The position numbers and the translations under genes are program-made. This document shows, piece after piece, positions 21,486 through 32,748 of a stretch of DNA of 64,000 bases. The stretch is taken from contig CM065326.1 in assembly GCA_033032175.1 (NCBI GenBank), positions 13,100,001 through 13,164,000 of the forward strand. Reading direction: 5' to 3'. The DNA comes from Saturnia japonica (Eukaryota > Arthropoda > Insecta > Lepidoptera > Saturniidae). Below the pieces are notes generated by a model. The model searched no databases. It was given only the letters and a program-made list of their open reading frames with translations, and was not told where the DNA came from. How positions within the stretch are numbered: the stretch's first letter is position 1; each line of letters begins with the position of its first letter.

Positions 21486-23084
21486 TAGGTCGGAGATAAA
21501 GTTTCTTCGCATTTTTATATGAAAACTCAAGACATTTTTTTCAAAGTTAATTTATATTTATTTACAGTATACATGTGCCGTTTTGTTCGATGACTTTCCG
21601 CCATTTTGTAGGTAAAGACATAATCCCGTTGCTGTAGACTCTTTGGAACTTCTGATCAAAAAAACGCGACAAATAGTTTTAGCAGTCCTCTCTTGATGTT
21701 AACCTTACAGAACCTAAATAATTCTAAGGAGACCGAAACAGGGGAAAATCTGAAGGAGCAAGATCAGGGCTATATGTTGGATGCACTAACATCTCCCAGC
21801 CAAACACTCTTAATTTTTGCCGAGTGGCAAAAGAAGTGTGTGGTCTAGCATTATCGTGATGAAAGACCACACCCTTCCTGTTGATCAGTTCCGGCCGCTT
21901 TCTCTCGACTGCTTCCTTTAATCTCATCAGTAGATGGCAGTAGAGATCCGAATCAATGCTTTTGCCGGGTGGTATGAACAATGCCCTTGTGGCGACTTAT
22001 CACTAAATAGTTGTTACTTCAGCCACATTCTATTTTGTTTATGATAGACTGGCTGACTTTCAAGTCTTGATAAAGATAAAAGAAGACATCTGTCACGGAC
22101 TGACAAGAAGATATATTATTCTGTAATCGATTATGAGCGACAAAATAAAAGAGTAATAATTGAAACGCTGAGCTGTATTTTTAATTACTAGGATCCGCCA
22201 AAATATCCTATACCCTTCTAGTCCCACCATACACACAGAATCACCTTATTTCGAGTTAGCCCAGGTTTAGCCAGTGAAGCCTGGCCGACCTTAGACCACG
22301 ATCTTTTTCACACGTTCTTGTCGTACGTGATTCACTTTTCATTGCCTTTTATCAATCTCTTCAAAAGCGACTTGGTTTTATTACGTCTCAATAATAAATC
22401 GCAAATGAGTACACGGTTCATTAGGTTTCATTCAGTGAGCTCGTGTGGCACCCAAACATCGAGCATTTTGGTATAGCCAGCCTTCTTCAAATGGGTTAAA
22501 ACTGTTTTGTGTTCAATTTCCAGTTCTTCAGCTACATCGTAACTACTGATGTGCCGATCTTGCTCCACTTTTAAACGTTTGAACGAACTTTGAGCTACCC
22601 TTACTGCCAATGCATTAGGTCCATAAACAACACAATTTTTTTTTATTGCTTGAGTTGCATTTTTACCTTTTTTGTAATAATATTTTAAAATGTATCAAAT
22701 TTCTTCATTAGATTCACTCATTTTTACAGAAAGAAAAACAAATGAAAAATAGCGGGAAACAACTTTTTTTATTTTTAATATTGCTGGTAACAGAGATGAA
22801 ACGCAGAATACGAACACAAACATATTTTATTATGGTACCTAGGTACACATTATTTGACACAGTTTTGACACACATTTTTGACAGAACAGAATAGACATAG
22901 ACAAAAATACAACAAGAACGCTATCATCACATCTGCCACATACTAGATTATCAAATTACTATACTAACAAATATAACCTTTTAATGTTACCAAAACCAGC
23001 CAGATACAAATAGTACAGCCAAAGAAATATTATAGCAACTTTATACTTTCGTAACATATGCGAAGAAACTTTTTCCCTGACCTC
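21486..23084 (-). mobile_element. Mariner element (Tc1/mariner superfamily), decayed, both ends present
   Basis: The terminal repeats are TAGGTCGGAGATAAAGTTTC at 21486 and, inverted, GAAACTTTTTCCCTGACCT ending at 23083. Both carry the family string AAGTTTCTTCGCAT / ATGCGAAGAAACTT. The length of about 1.6 kb exceeds the usual 1.3 kb of intact mariners, with extra sequence 5' of the ORF. The transposase lies on the minus strand and is broken. Confidence 0.88.
21564..22721 (-). pseudogene. Mariner transposase pseudogene
   Basis: The start codon at 22721 begins MSESNEEI, with a TGA soon after. Then come a helix-turn-helix region with QDRHISSYDVAEELEIEHKT and KAGYTKMLDVWVPHELTE, the catalytic block HHDNARPHTS and SPDLAPSDFPLF. 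The second and third catalytic Asp residues are separated by 34 residues (D34D), the hallmark of mariner. The C-terminus MSLPTKWRKVIEQNGTCIL ends with TAA near 21566. Several frame breaks separate these pieces. Confidence 0.9.
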
Positions 23085-26000
23085 TTTATTACCTTAAACT
23101 CTCGTTGTCATGCCATCGCCACCTATCCTTGTGAAAGTGTGTTTTAAATGTGTCATCTAGTTGCATTGAGATATATTTTGTATATATTCTTATACAATAT
23201 ACGCTGATACACATTTATATTATTATATAAAGTAAGGAGGTAGGTTAATTAATACATCATCTATTTGTACGGCAAAATATAACATCTTGCGTTGTTCCTA
23301 TTTCGTTCAGTTATTGTTCCAAGCAGAATAAGTAGTTACTGTAATGTTATTCGTTTTACCATAACGATAACGAAACATTATTTCAAAAACTCATAACGAC
23401 CTATCCCCAATTGAAACTAAAGGAATAAAATTAAAATTTTTAGTGAAGAGTTTTTGGCGGGATCTTGAAGTTACATAATATGGGTTTTATTAATTTTAAT
23501 TTGTTCAAATTAGGTTTTTAAGTCCTATATTATGTGATATTGGTGCCAGTTTGTATGATATAGTTTCGTTGTTGTCCCTTTATGTGAAGTAGATAAAAAT
23601 ATAAATTGGAAACATGCATTTTATAAATTGTCACAAAAACGCCCTAGATAGTTCATACATGGGAGCCACCATCTTGTTGGATATCACTTAAAAGGTTAGA
23701 AAAAACGACGAAGACTTAAACAACAATGACACTGGAAAGAAAAACAAGAAGAATAAACAAAGTTTTTTATATACAACTGACCTATACTGTTAGCCTTAGT
23801 GGCCCTGGAGCCTCTGACGGCTTTTACAGCTTTACCGAACTTGTCAATAAACAAAGTACAAGGATTCGGCCTATAAATAACACCTAAAAATGGACTATAA
23901 AAATAACATCTGGATTGGCTACATGATTAGACAAGACTATGAAGGCTTAAAAATATTGACAATGGACAAATAACCAAGAAGAAAAAAAAAATGATTACAT
24001 GGCGTCGGTCTTTGTGTCAATAACAGTCATCTAAACATGAATTATTATAAATATATCTGCCTTGGTTGCATGGTCTTAGATACCTTTGCTTTTTCCTTTC
24101 ACGAAAAAAGCAAAGGTAGAAAGGGAAGTAGAATCAGGACCACCAGCAAGGACGAATTAAACCAAAAAAGTATTAAAAGTTGCGAGTTATTGTGTCTTGC
24201 AGACCTTATCTGAGACCAAACGTTATATTCTCTTAGTCTTATGTATCATGCGCTCAACTCGCATACCTCAGCTTTAAAAAACTATTTCAGTGTAAGAAAT
24301 GAAGTAACTGACGTCTTGTAGAGATTTTTTCGATGCTTACAACTCATAAAATATCACTTATTAAAATTTCACACCCGTTATTATAGCAAATAAATATTAA
24401 TACTCCATATTAAAAAAAAACTTAATTTTTTTAACTGTTTTTCTGCAATGCTTATCGTCGTGACATGTTAACTGTTAATCAAATTGTATTTTTTAATCGT
24501 CGTAAGCTACAAGTTATATGGACGCACGTACTATCGGGCCGGCAGGCACTCTCTACTGCACAGAACAATATACTCCCTATTAGTTATTTTACTCTTTAAA
24601 TATACTGCTATACAGCGGCTGCGAGCGACTGACTCGGTGGCGCTATCGTGCAAACAGAGAGGGAGGCGCACCCGCAACACAGGGATGTAACCCAGTGTTC
24701 AGGGCCGTACTCGGCGCGTTACAATTTAAATTTTGACTTCTGAATAATGTCCTATTGAATACCTGTTATGGCCTAGTGGTTATTTTACTGTACCTATTTA
24801 GAACAATAACAATAAAACAATGATATTACTGATTTTTATCATTTAATAATTTTAATATGGAACAAAACCAAATTAGTTTATTTGTAACATTGCTGTTATC
24901 GCATTAGCAGAAATAAATGTATACATCAGAAGACATTTTTTACTGTATATACTTTACAATCATTTGTACTAAATAATAATGGAAGCGCTGTTTATTTCAT
25001 TTAGTTTTTACCAATATCAGACTACTTACATAATATTTCTTTATATTTTAATCCAATAGGTATATACTTTAGTTCATGTCATATCACTATAATTTGACAA
25101 GATAATTTTACGAGCGCAGGCATTTTGGATATGAATTTGATGCTCCACTGACGCAACGGTGAGCGCTTACTTGATCTGACCGACTGACGGGGTAGGCCAT
25201 ATCCTATCAGGGATGGTAGACACTGGCACAATAATTCTGGTGCAACGGTTGCTAAAAATTAATATTGAGCTTTTTTATTTTTTAACTGGAACCTGGTACG
25301 TCTGCCAATTCCTGTCTACGATACGCGGTATGGAGGGTAGAGGTAAGCAGAATCACCTTATACGGGGATAAGATGAAAAAGTGTCTAGTTGTAAGCAGCA
25401 AATTACAATTCAAAAACTCTCCAAAATGGCGCTGGTGTAATAAAAGGATCACATAATAACAGCAGTGATACAATTTTATAATTGATATAATAATTACAAA
25501 TTACTTTTTATTTCATATGAAAATAGCAATGATGTATAAAATGTTCCATACCTAGTTCAGACTTTAGAGCTACGCTGACTGACCGACTATACACAAGTAA
25601 TATCATGTATAAAATATATACGGTATACCTTCAATATCTTATCCGTATTTTATTCACAAGTGTACACATCTGATCAATTTTACCGTCAGCTTTGCACTCT
25701 ACGTACGTCACGGTATGCGTGTATGATTAGCGCTGTTGTAATTCCCGAAGGTACGCGCCCACCGTCGCCTCGCGTTGAACGCTAAATCCAGCTTTAGTGT
25801 ACGGCGTAAATACTAAAATAATGTTGCGAAAAACAGTCTATAACCGCAAATATGTCGCTAATACACTTGGTGTTTTAGCAGTAATTGTTTGTCTTCGTTC
25901 ATAGAGATTATATAAACCAGCGACTTCACCGCTATCATTTTTATACACTATATCTCTTAGGCCGCAGACATATTTGTAGTTAAAACTTGATCATTTGTAG

Positions 26001-28130
26001 ATTTATAGCTATCTATAATTTGTGGTTTCCTACAATTTTTTAAAATTAAATCACGTCTTATACGCACGCGCATGTGTTCATATCGCGCTTCAGAATATCG
26101 ATAGTATTCTATTTACAATAAAACTTAATACAATAACTTATGAGCGGAATTACATAATTTATAAGAAAGATAATAAAACAGATGTATATTGAAATAAAAA
26201 CAGAAAAAATATATTAAACAAACAAAAATATGTTAATAATAAGTTAAAAAGTTAGTGTTTTTATTTAAATTTTCCATAACAAGCTCACGTTTGTGACGAT
26301 ATAAATATTATTTATCCTTATTTAATTAATCAAACTATATTAACGGGATTTCATAACTGCTTCTTGGGTCTCGTGTTTGTATAATAATTGTCATTAAAAA
26401 ACGCAAGTCATTTTTACGATCTATCGGTGAAAAGCTGCGACAAATTCTGATAATTTCTAAAAAATAAACCTTTTTTATGTAGCTAAGTCATATTGTATAA
26501 TTTTATTGTAATGTAGCGTTTTTTAAGTGAAACTTCTTTGGATACGATGGCTTAAAATTCCAAAATTAAATTATACCTACTGTATCGTTTCTGACGCAAG
26601 AAGGACGGTAAATAGGTATTGGTCAGAGAGAGAGAGAGAAAAAGAAAGAAATATGTCAAAAACCGAGAAAGATAGATGAGCGCGATAGAATAGGACGCGC
26701 AACAAAGACGAGTAAAGTTTAGTTAAATACAAGATTAGTTTATAATTTTTTACGTACTAAGAAGCACTTATTTTACAGCGAGTCAAATATATATTCGCCA
26801 ATGAAGTTTCACTTCTGTTACGCGTACTGAGAGTTAATATCTAAGTTTAAGTACATTGGAATAATACCTAATGCACTTGGGACTATAGAAATAAAACGAT
26901 AAGTCTGCTTCACATGTTTAATTAGTACAAAAAACGATTGCGAAAAAGTGAGTGTATTTAAATATTCAAAGTAGCCTTGGGTAAGATTAAAATATGTCGA
27001 TATATATATAAAAATAATGAAGGAAGTTTTTTAATAATGTGAAGGTTTAGCGTTTCGCCTCAGGATCACTTGATATACCGTTGGAGCGATCCCTTTATAA
27101 CTCTTTACACTCATATATAAAAACATAGATTCAAATTTTAATGCGCCTTATTATTTTTCATACCACATCAAATAACAGTGATAAAATCAAATAACAATTA
27201 CCATAATATTCGAAATTATTTTTCCATACTACATGACGAATAGCAGCGACACCAATTTCACAATTCTCACGACAAGTTATTTGTAATTCACGTGATAAAT
27301 AGCAGCTATGCATAAAGTTTCATGCCTAATACAATATCACAATTTTTTTTTTAAATCGATATACGACAATGACACTGGCCATTAGTAGGCAGTGTTGCCT
27401 GTATTAAACATGCGAAACCGACTTAACAAAGCCATTATACATTTAATTTTTATTTTTATTGTAATATTATTAAAACATTTATCTAGCAATACTATACCCT
27501 AATACATTTGTTTCACTAGCCGCAATTAATTGTTTATAACATTCATTTATAATTATTAACTTGAAACTTTCACTATTACATAAGTACATGGTGTTATAAA
27601 ACTAAACAAAAAGATTAAATACAGTTAAAATGAAATATCTATTAAATACATAATATCAATTGGCGCCATCACGGACACAATTATATTTAATTAAGCTTTT
27701 TTCTCCGGCTTATGGCTTTTTTTGATACGCTCGTTTTGCTTTACATCATGAGAAGTTTCGAATGAAATAATTAAAATGATTCGATTTATTGTTCAATTAT
27801 CATTAATTTAATAATTATGTAAGTACCTATTTAGAAAATTAAAATAAATCATTCTTTGTTACACAAAAAAAAAAATTTGTATAATTTGGCGCCAATTTCT
27901 CTAGTTCAGAGAATGAATATTTAAAATACATTATAAACAAAGTTTTGTTAATAAGCAAGGGTAAATTATTATGAATCGATTTTCATAATATAATTGTTCA
28001 ACAACCACACATTCGTAACGATTCATATAAGTACATACTTTTGTATTTATTGTCCATTGTTTAAAATGACAACATGCTGTGATGTTGTGTGCAGTGCAAG
28101 TATATTATCATATGCCCACAACACTTAAAA
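23085..28130. other. Five kilobases of AT-rich DNA with sparse repeat pieces
   Basis: I cannot support any gene here. Recognisable pieces are: 23765-23870, a LINE 3' tail shared with 38785-38890; 23895-24125, which recurs inverted at 34890-35075; and a short GA run at 26627-26650. A GC-richer island at 24500-24720 has no coding homology that I recognise. It could be a promoter or an unrecognised element. Confidence 0.4.
23765..23870 (-). mobile_element. Jockey-type LINE 3' tail, 5'-truncated copy
   Basis: On the plus strand it reads AACTGACCTATACTGTTAGCC and GACGGCTTTTACAGCTTTAC, the same order as at 38785-38860. It therefore represents the 3' UTR end of that LINE family on the minus strand. 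Related tails lie at 35700-35770, 50338-50410 and (opposite strand) 50720-50800. Confidence 0.6.
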
Positions 28131-28137
28131 AAAAACA

Positions 28138-28275
28138 TATATACACATACCAGGAAATATACACACAAGGTACATAAAACATAAACATACAGGTACTGTA
28201 AACACAAACACACAGGTACAGGAAATAGAAACACACAGGTATAGGAAATAAGTATACAGGTATCCAGGAAACCGA
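28138..28275. repeat. Imperfect minisatellite, unit of about 24-30 bp
   Basis: Repeated ACACACAGGTAC / AGGAAATA units appear at least five times with drift (CAGGAAATATACACACA, ACAGGTACAGGAAATAGAAA, ACAGGTATAGGAAATAAG). Spacing is irregular, and there are no unique spacers of constant length. Confidence 0.7.
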
Positions 28276-28819
28276 AAGATAAATACTTCGTTTGTATTAC
28301 TGATTACTTGTTATCATTTTTAATAAAAAGAAGCAATAGCAAGCTTCTTGTTAAACAATTCGATGGGAAAGGTTTACTTTGCCTGTAATAAAATTAGTAT
28401 TTTTAAGCTATCTAAATGTATGGCAGATAATTTATCAGAATTACTTATCGAAATTAATATGATATTATACAACTATCTTGTTTTAAACTAAATAAATATA
28501 TGTCTCATCTGTAACAAGGAACTGACGTGGAAAATATTTATTTCGAAAAAATCTAACCCCATTATATACAACTTATTTAAGTAAAAGCTTATAAGTATGT
28601 AGAGAGTACGAACACAAGCGAACAGCGTTAGAATCGAAACTATAACAATATTTAAAAAAAAAATCGATATCAAATCGACTCCATTATTTCTAAACTCTAA
28701 TTAATCTTATATACAGGAAATATCCTTGATCAAAAACCTCACAGAACAATATAATAATAAAATCCATTCAAACCGTTTACAATCTTATGACAAAGTTATT
28801 TGTCAGAATCTAAGTGCTA

Positions 28820-29116
28820 GCGCGCACGGGTGACTTTTGTTACCGTGACTATTTGGTCACTATTGTCCAGTTTGCGAATATGCGCGCATGTTACGACGTG
28901 ACAGCTGGGTGACAATGTTGTTCGTCGACTCGTGAACAACCCTTCACTGCGACGCTAGGTTATGATTATCAGCGCGAGCACGTATGACAAAATTGTCACT
29001 ATACGCGTTTTTAAAATAGTGATTGTCATTTACCGTGAGCGCACTCCACTTTGTAGACGTGGCGTGATAGTGACAGAAACACTTTAGCCACTGAGATAAA
29101 AATCACCCGTGCGCGC
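28820..29116. mobile_element. 297-bp MITE with GCGCGCACGGGTGA ends, TA-flanked
   Basis: The left end GCGCGCACGGGTGA (28820-28833) is matched by the inverted TCACCCGTGCGCGC (29103-29116), and TA abuts each end. The interior has many GTCAC / GTGAC motifs in both orientations. It is much more GC-rich than its surroundings. The TA duplication suggests Tc1/mariner-type mobilisation; this is inference. Confidence 0.82.
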
Positions 29117-31205
29117 TATGCTTTACCTTTATAAACTATCGATATTACCTTATCCCACAATATACCTCTTTATCCCCTTGTTAATGCATTGTTATTTAAA
29201 AAAAAACCATATATCCTTAACTATATTAAATCTTGTACTATGTATTCATTTGTAAAACAATTAACTTAAAAAAATTGACCCTTTATTGATAATTTTTCAT
29301 TACGATCGACATTTATATTTTAAACTAAATATTGTCTTTTGTTATAATTATATTCTAATTTCGGGGAAAATTGTCGACAATCTATCCGGGGATTTTATTA
29401 ACATAAATGTAGATCATACAAGAAATAAATAGTAATAATTTTTTTTGCCGGTAATAGAAATAAATATATAACCATTAATGTATTCGGTTTAACAATCTTA
29501 AAACGCAAAAGTTACGAATATACCTATGGCATAACAAAAAAAAAAAACATAACAAAGTTAATATACACGTAAAAAAAAAACGACAAGAATCAATCGATAA
29601 AATAAAGTACAAAACAAAAAATACATTGGAAATGTAAACACTTCACAGCCACAAATATAATTATTAACAAAAAAAAAAACACAAACATGACAATATCCGC
29701 CATGTTATGTCTATAAGTAGACATCATTCTACAATTGATGGTCAAAGTCGACAGTGGTCAAAAGTTCATTTGGACGAGTTGAAGAGATCGAGGGAGACGT
29801 GGAGACGGAGGGGAACTCGAAGGGGTAAGCAGAAAAATATTTAAAAAGTTCATTGTTTAGTTTCACGAGTCATGAGCACGGAACGGGGGCGGAGCTTGCC
29901 TCGCACATGCGCGTCATTGACCAGTAGAAGACAATGAAAGAAAGAGGGAGATGGCATCAAGCAATCCATGGAAAAAAGTTTCACGATATCGAAGCCTATA
30001 TTCTTTGATAACATGCAATACTGTAAATAACAAAGTAACGACAAATTTTACGTATACCTCATGTCTTTTATATGTGTTTTTAACTAACTATAATTTGGAA
30101 ATTTATAAAAAAAATATCAGGAAGCAAATGAAAATAGTCTTTAGACTATTCCCATTGGCGCAGAACTAAAGCAAAGCCTCACGACATATACATACTACGC
30201 GTTAAAAGTATTTTGAGTTGAAATAAAGGACATATTTGTATTTGTAAAAACGGTGTGCGAATTCGTTCGAATCCGACGGGTGACTCCGCGCAACGCCGCG
30301 CGTTTTGACCAATGTAAAAAAATCGAAATCAAAAAATTCTTTATACAATGTAGGCCCTAAGAAGGCACTTATGAACGTCAAAACACTACTGCCGGTTCGG
30401 AAAACATCCCAGACATCGTGAAGAACCGGTAAGAAAAGAAACTTTTATTAGTCTTACTAAGTGTAAAACACGATACGACTAATTTATCTCTATTTCTAGT
30501 ATTAACATTGTGCTGATCTTTGACAAAATCCAGCTTGTCTAAGTTTTTACGAACATACATTAGGATGTGTTGGAAGGGCAAAGTTAAAATACTAAATTCC
30601 TGAAACTTGTTCTTTAGTTGTTAGTTTGTACAAATTTGTACGTTAGTCAATGGACATAGAATTTAATAATAGTAAATACATGTCGCGACGTTTGATTTCC
30701 ACTATGCGCTAGTGGGAATTGACCTTTACCATCACCCGTATAGACAACATTTAGCTAAAAAAACCTTAGAACGACAGAAGATTCTAACAAAAAAAAAAAA
30801 AAAAAAAACAACAACTTAACGTTATACAATTCACAGGCTCTTGTACTTTTCAAATACAGATTGTAATAAGTTATCGACATTACATTTTAAAATCGAATAA
30901 TAAAAATGTATTAAATACAATTACGTAAGGGCAGTAAAATATCGACATATTGTGTGTGACCTAAGTAATAAACCGTAAAATGACGACAATTTCACTCATC
31001 TCTCCAAAGTTATCGATTTAAATATACGAAATTACAACGTGAACGATAAACGCTACCCCATCACTATTAAAACATTTTAACGCGTATATTATATTAGTAT
31101 AAAGCTATTATAAACGCTAAGCGGTAAGCGCGCACAACCAACTAGCAGAGGATCTCGCACTGAGGCTTGCGCTGAAAAAAAAGTACAAATATCATTATTG
31201 ACGTG
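29117..31205. other. AT-rich intergenic DNA, nothing recognised
   Basis: No exon, terminal repeat or RNA gene was recognised. The stretch has several A-runs (for example 30789-30808) and short open frames without homology. It lies downstream of the ORP stop codon, so part may be the distal 3' region of that gene. Confidence 0.4.
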
Positions 31206-32132
31206 TAGAGATGGGATTCTACCCGGTATATTCCCCAATCTGGTAAAAACGAGGTATTAAAAAATTTTTGGGTATTATATAAATACCCAAACTGAGGAGT
31301 TTTCTTTTTAATTAACCTTAAATTATATCTGATGCTTTGCTTACGATAAGTTTCAATAGTATAATAAAAAATATGCCATTATAGCAAAAATTTCAAGAGA
31401 ATGTCATTAAACAACTGTGAATTGTGTAACAGTATAGACGATGCTTATCAAATAATGATAGAATGTGTGCGAAATCAACTTGATAGACTAGTATTACAAG
31501 ATAAAATTAATAATTCATTGCGATGTATTGGGCTATGTAATAGCATCCTTGCATCTCCAACAACTGAGGAAGCAGGGATGCTTTACAAACAGGTAATCAC
31601 GGGCATTAGAAACAGCTGAACATGAAGGTTGTAGTATTTAGCTCGGAGTGTGTTTGTTTTGTATTTACTTTCTTTTTTTGTGACATTCACTAGGGTAACA
31701 TGGTCACTGATTGTACAATACAATTGTACATGATTGCATAGCACTCGTATTCATACACATTACTATGAGATGTTTTCCGATAGGAATGGGAAGCGAAAAT
31801 ATTGTTCACAACAATATAAAATAAATTGAAGATGAGTGGAACAAAAATGTGTAGCGAAACAATATTTTGTGTAGATGTTTTGTGTTTCATATACTTCTAC
31901 CACTGGTAAATGAAGATATATTATTATACATAATTGTGTTTAATGTTGTTTAAATTCACAGTAATCAACTCTCTCCACAAAATCCGCATAATTAAATGAG
32001 ATACGTATATTTTTATAAAAAAATATTTACCCAAACTTTTGAGTACAGTCTCGGGGTTTTACCCGATATTTACTCAAATTCTATATAAACCGATGTTTTT
32101 TCCTTTGCGTATTTACCCGTTGCCCATCTCTA
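31206..32132. mobile_element. hAT-like element with TAGAGATGGG ends
   Basis: The perfect 10-bp ends TAGAGATGGG (31206-31215) and CCCATCTCTA (32123-32132) continue into weaker inverted similarity (ACCCGGTATATT / AAATACGCAAAGG side, TACCCAAAC motifs). The flanking octamers TTGACGTG and ATGATGTA agree at 5 of 8, possibly a worn hAT duplication. The interior includes the LINE-like frame at 31401-31619. Confidence 0.62.
31401..31619 (+). pseudogene. Short ORF resembling a LINE ORF2 C-terminus
   Basis: Seventy-two codons: MSLNNCELCNSIDDAYQIMI, then ECVRNQLDRLVLQDKINNSL. The CxxC...(H/Q)...EC spacing followed by R..RL resembles the cysteine-rich tail of jockey/R1-like ORF2 proteins. It is in an odd place, inside hAT-like terminal repeats. 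No RT domain accompanies it. Confidence 0.4.
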
Positions 32133-32645
32133 ATGATGTAAAATATCTAAAACCCGATTTTACGTGCCGTTACGGTTGCAATTGTTTTAACGACATCTAT
32201 CGCTAATTCTAGAACATTGCAAGCTGTATATTTCTTCAATGTTTGTTTTTTTTTTGGATAAAATAGAAAATATCCATTTTAAATTTACTTCAACTTTCTT
32301 TAGTAAATTTTGCTCTGACGCGGCGGGAGAAACATCAGATTTCTTAGTGACGGGACCAATACATATATTGATAATGCATTTGAAATCAAATATAGTTATA
32401 AGATCAACTTGAGTGCTACAATTAAATTAAAATTCCATCCAAATCGGTTCAGCAGTTTAAATGCAGTTAGCAATTAAGAATTCTATAATTTATCTTTCGT
32501 CTCTCCAAGAATGTCTTTGGAAATATTTTATACAATTAGTATATCGGGTACTTGTGAAGCATATAAATGTGAAAGGATTATTTTATCAAACGGCATCTAA
32601 TTACTGGATATATGAAGATATACTAACATGTATAAGTAGAAGCGG

Positions 32646-32748
32646 TCACCATATCCTGGGCGCCTGGAGGTCGGGGAAGCCAGCTTCACGAGACTTCCAG
32701 TATTCACCGGTGAATACCCATGTTTCCTCGCCGCTCTCGAGCGTTTTA
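32646..32748 (-). CDS. OSBPL3/6/7: ORP terminal exon with stop codon
   Basis: 103 nt: one nt of a split Arg codon, 33 codons and TGA (32648-32646). The acceptor is TTTACAG|TAAAAC. It reads [20 protein letters not shown], then [13 protein letters not shown]. It parallels the family C-terminus KKVIDA...EAWVSNDTYWELR...PGF...PVLW. The 3' UTR lies below 32646; its poly(A) site was not located. Confidence 0.9.

Noticed and set aside
28138..28275. CRISPR-like array
   Set aside because: The units drift in sequence and spacing and there are no constant-length unique spacers. The genome is eukaryotic.
32700..32717. Perfect 18-bp palindrome GTATTCACCGGTGAATAC as a regulatory site
   Set aside because: It lies wholly within the coding part of the ORP terminal exon (WVFTGEYW). 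Chance plus coding constraint is sufficient.
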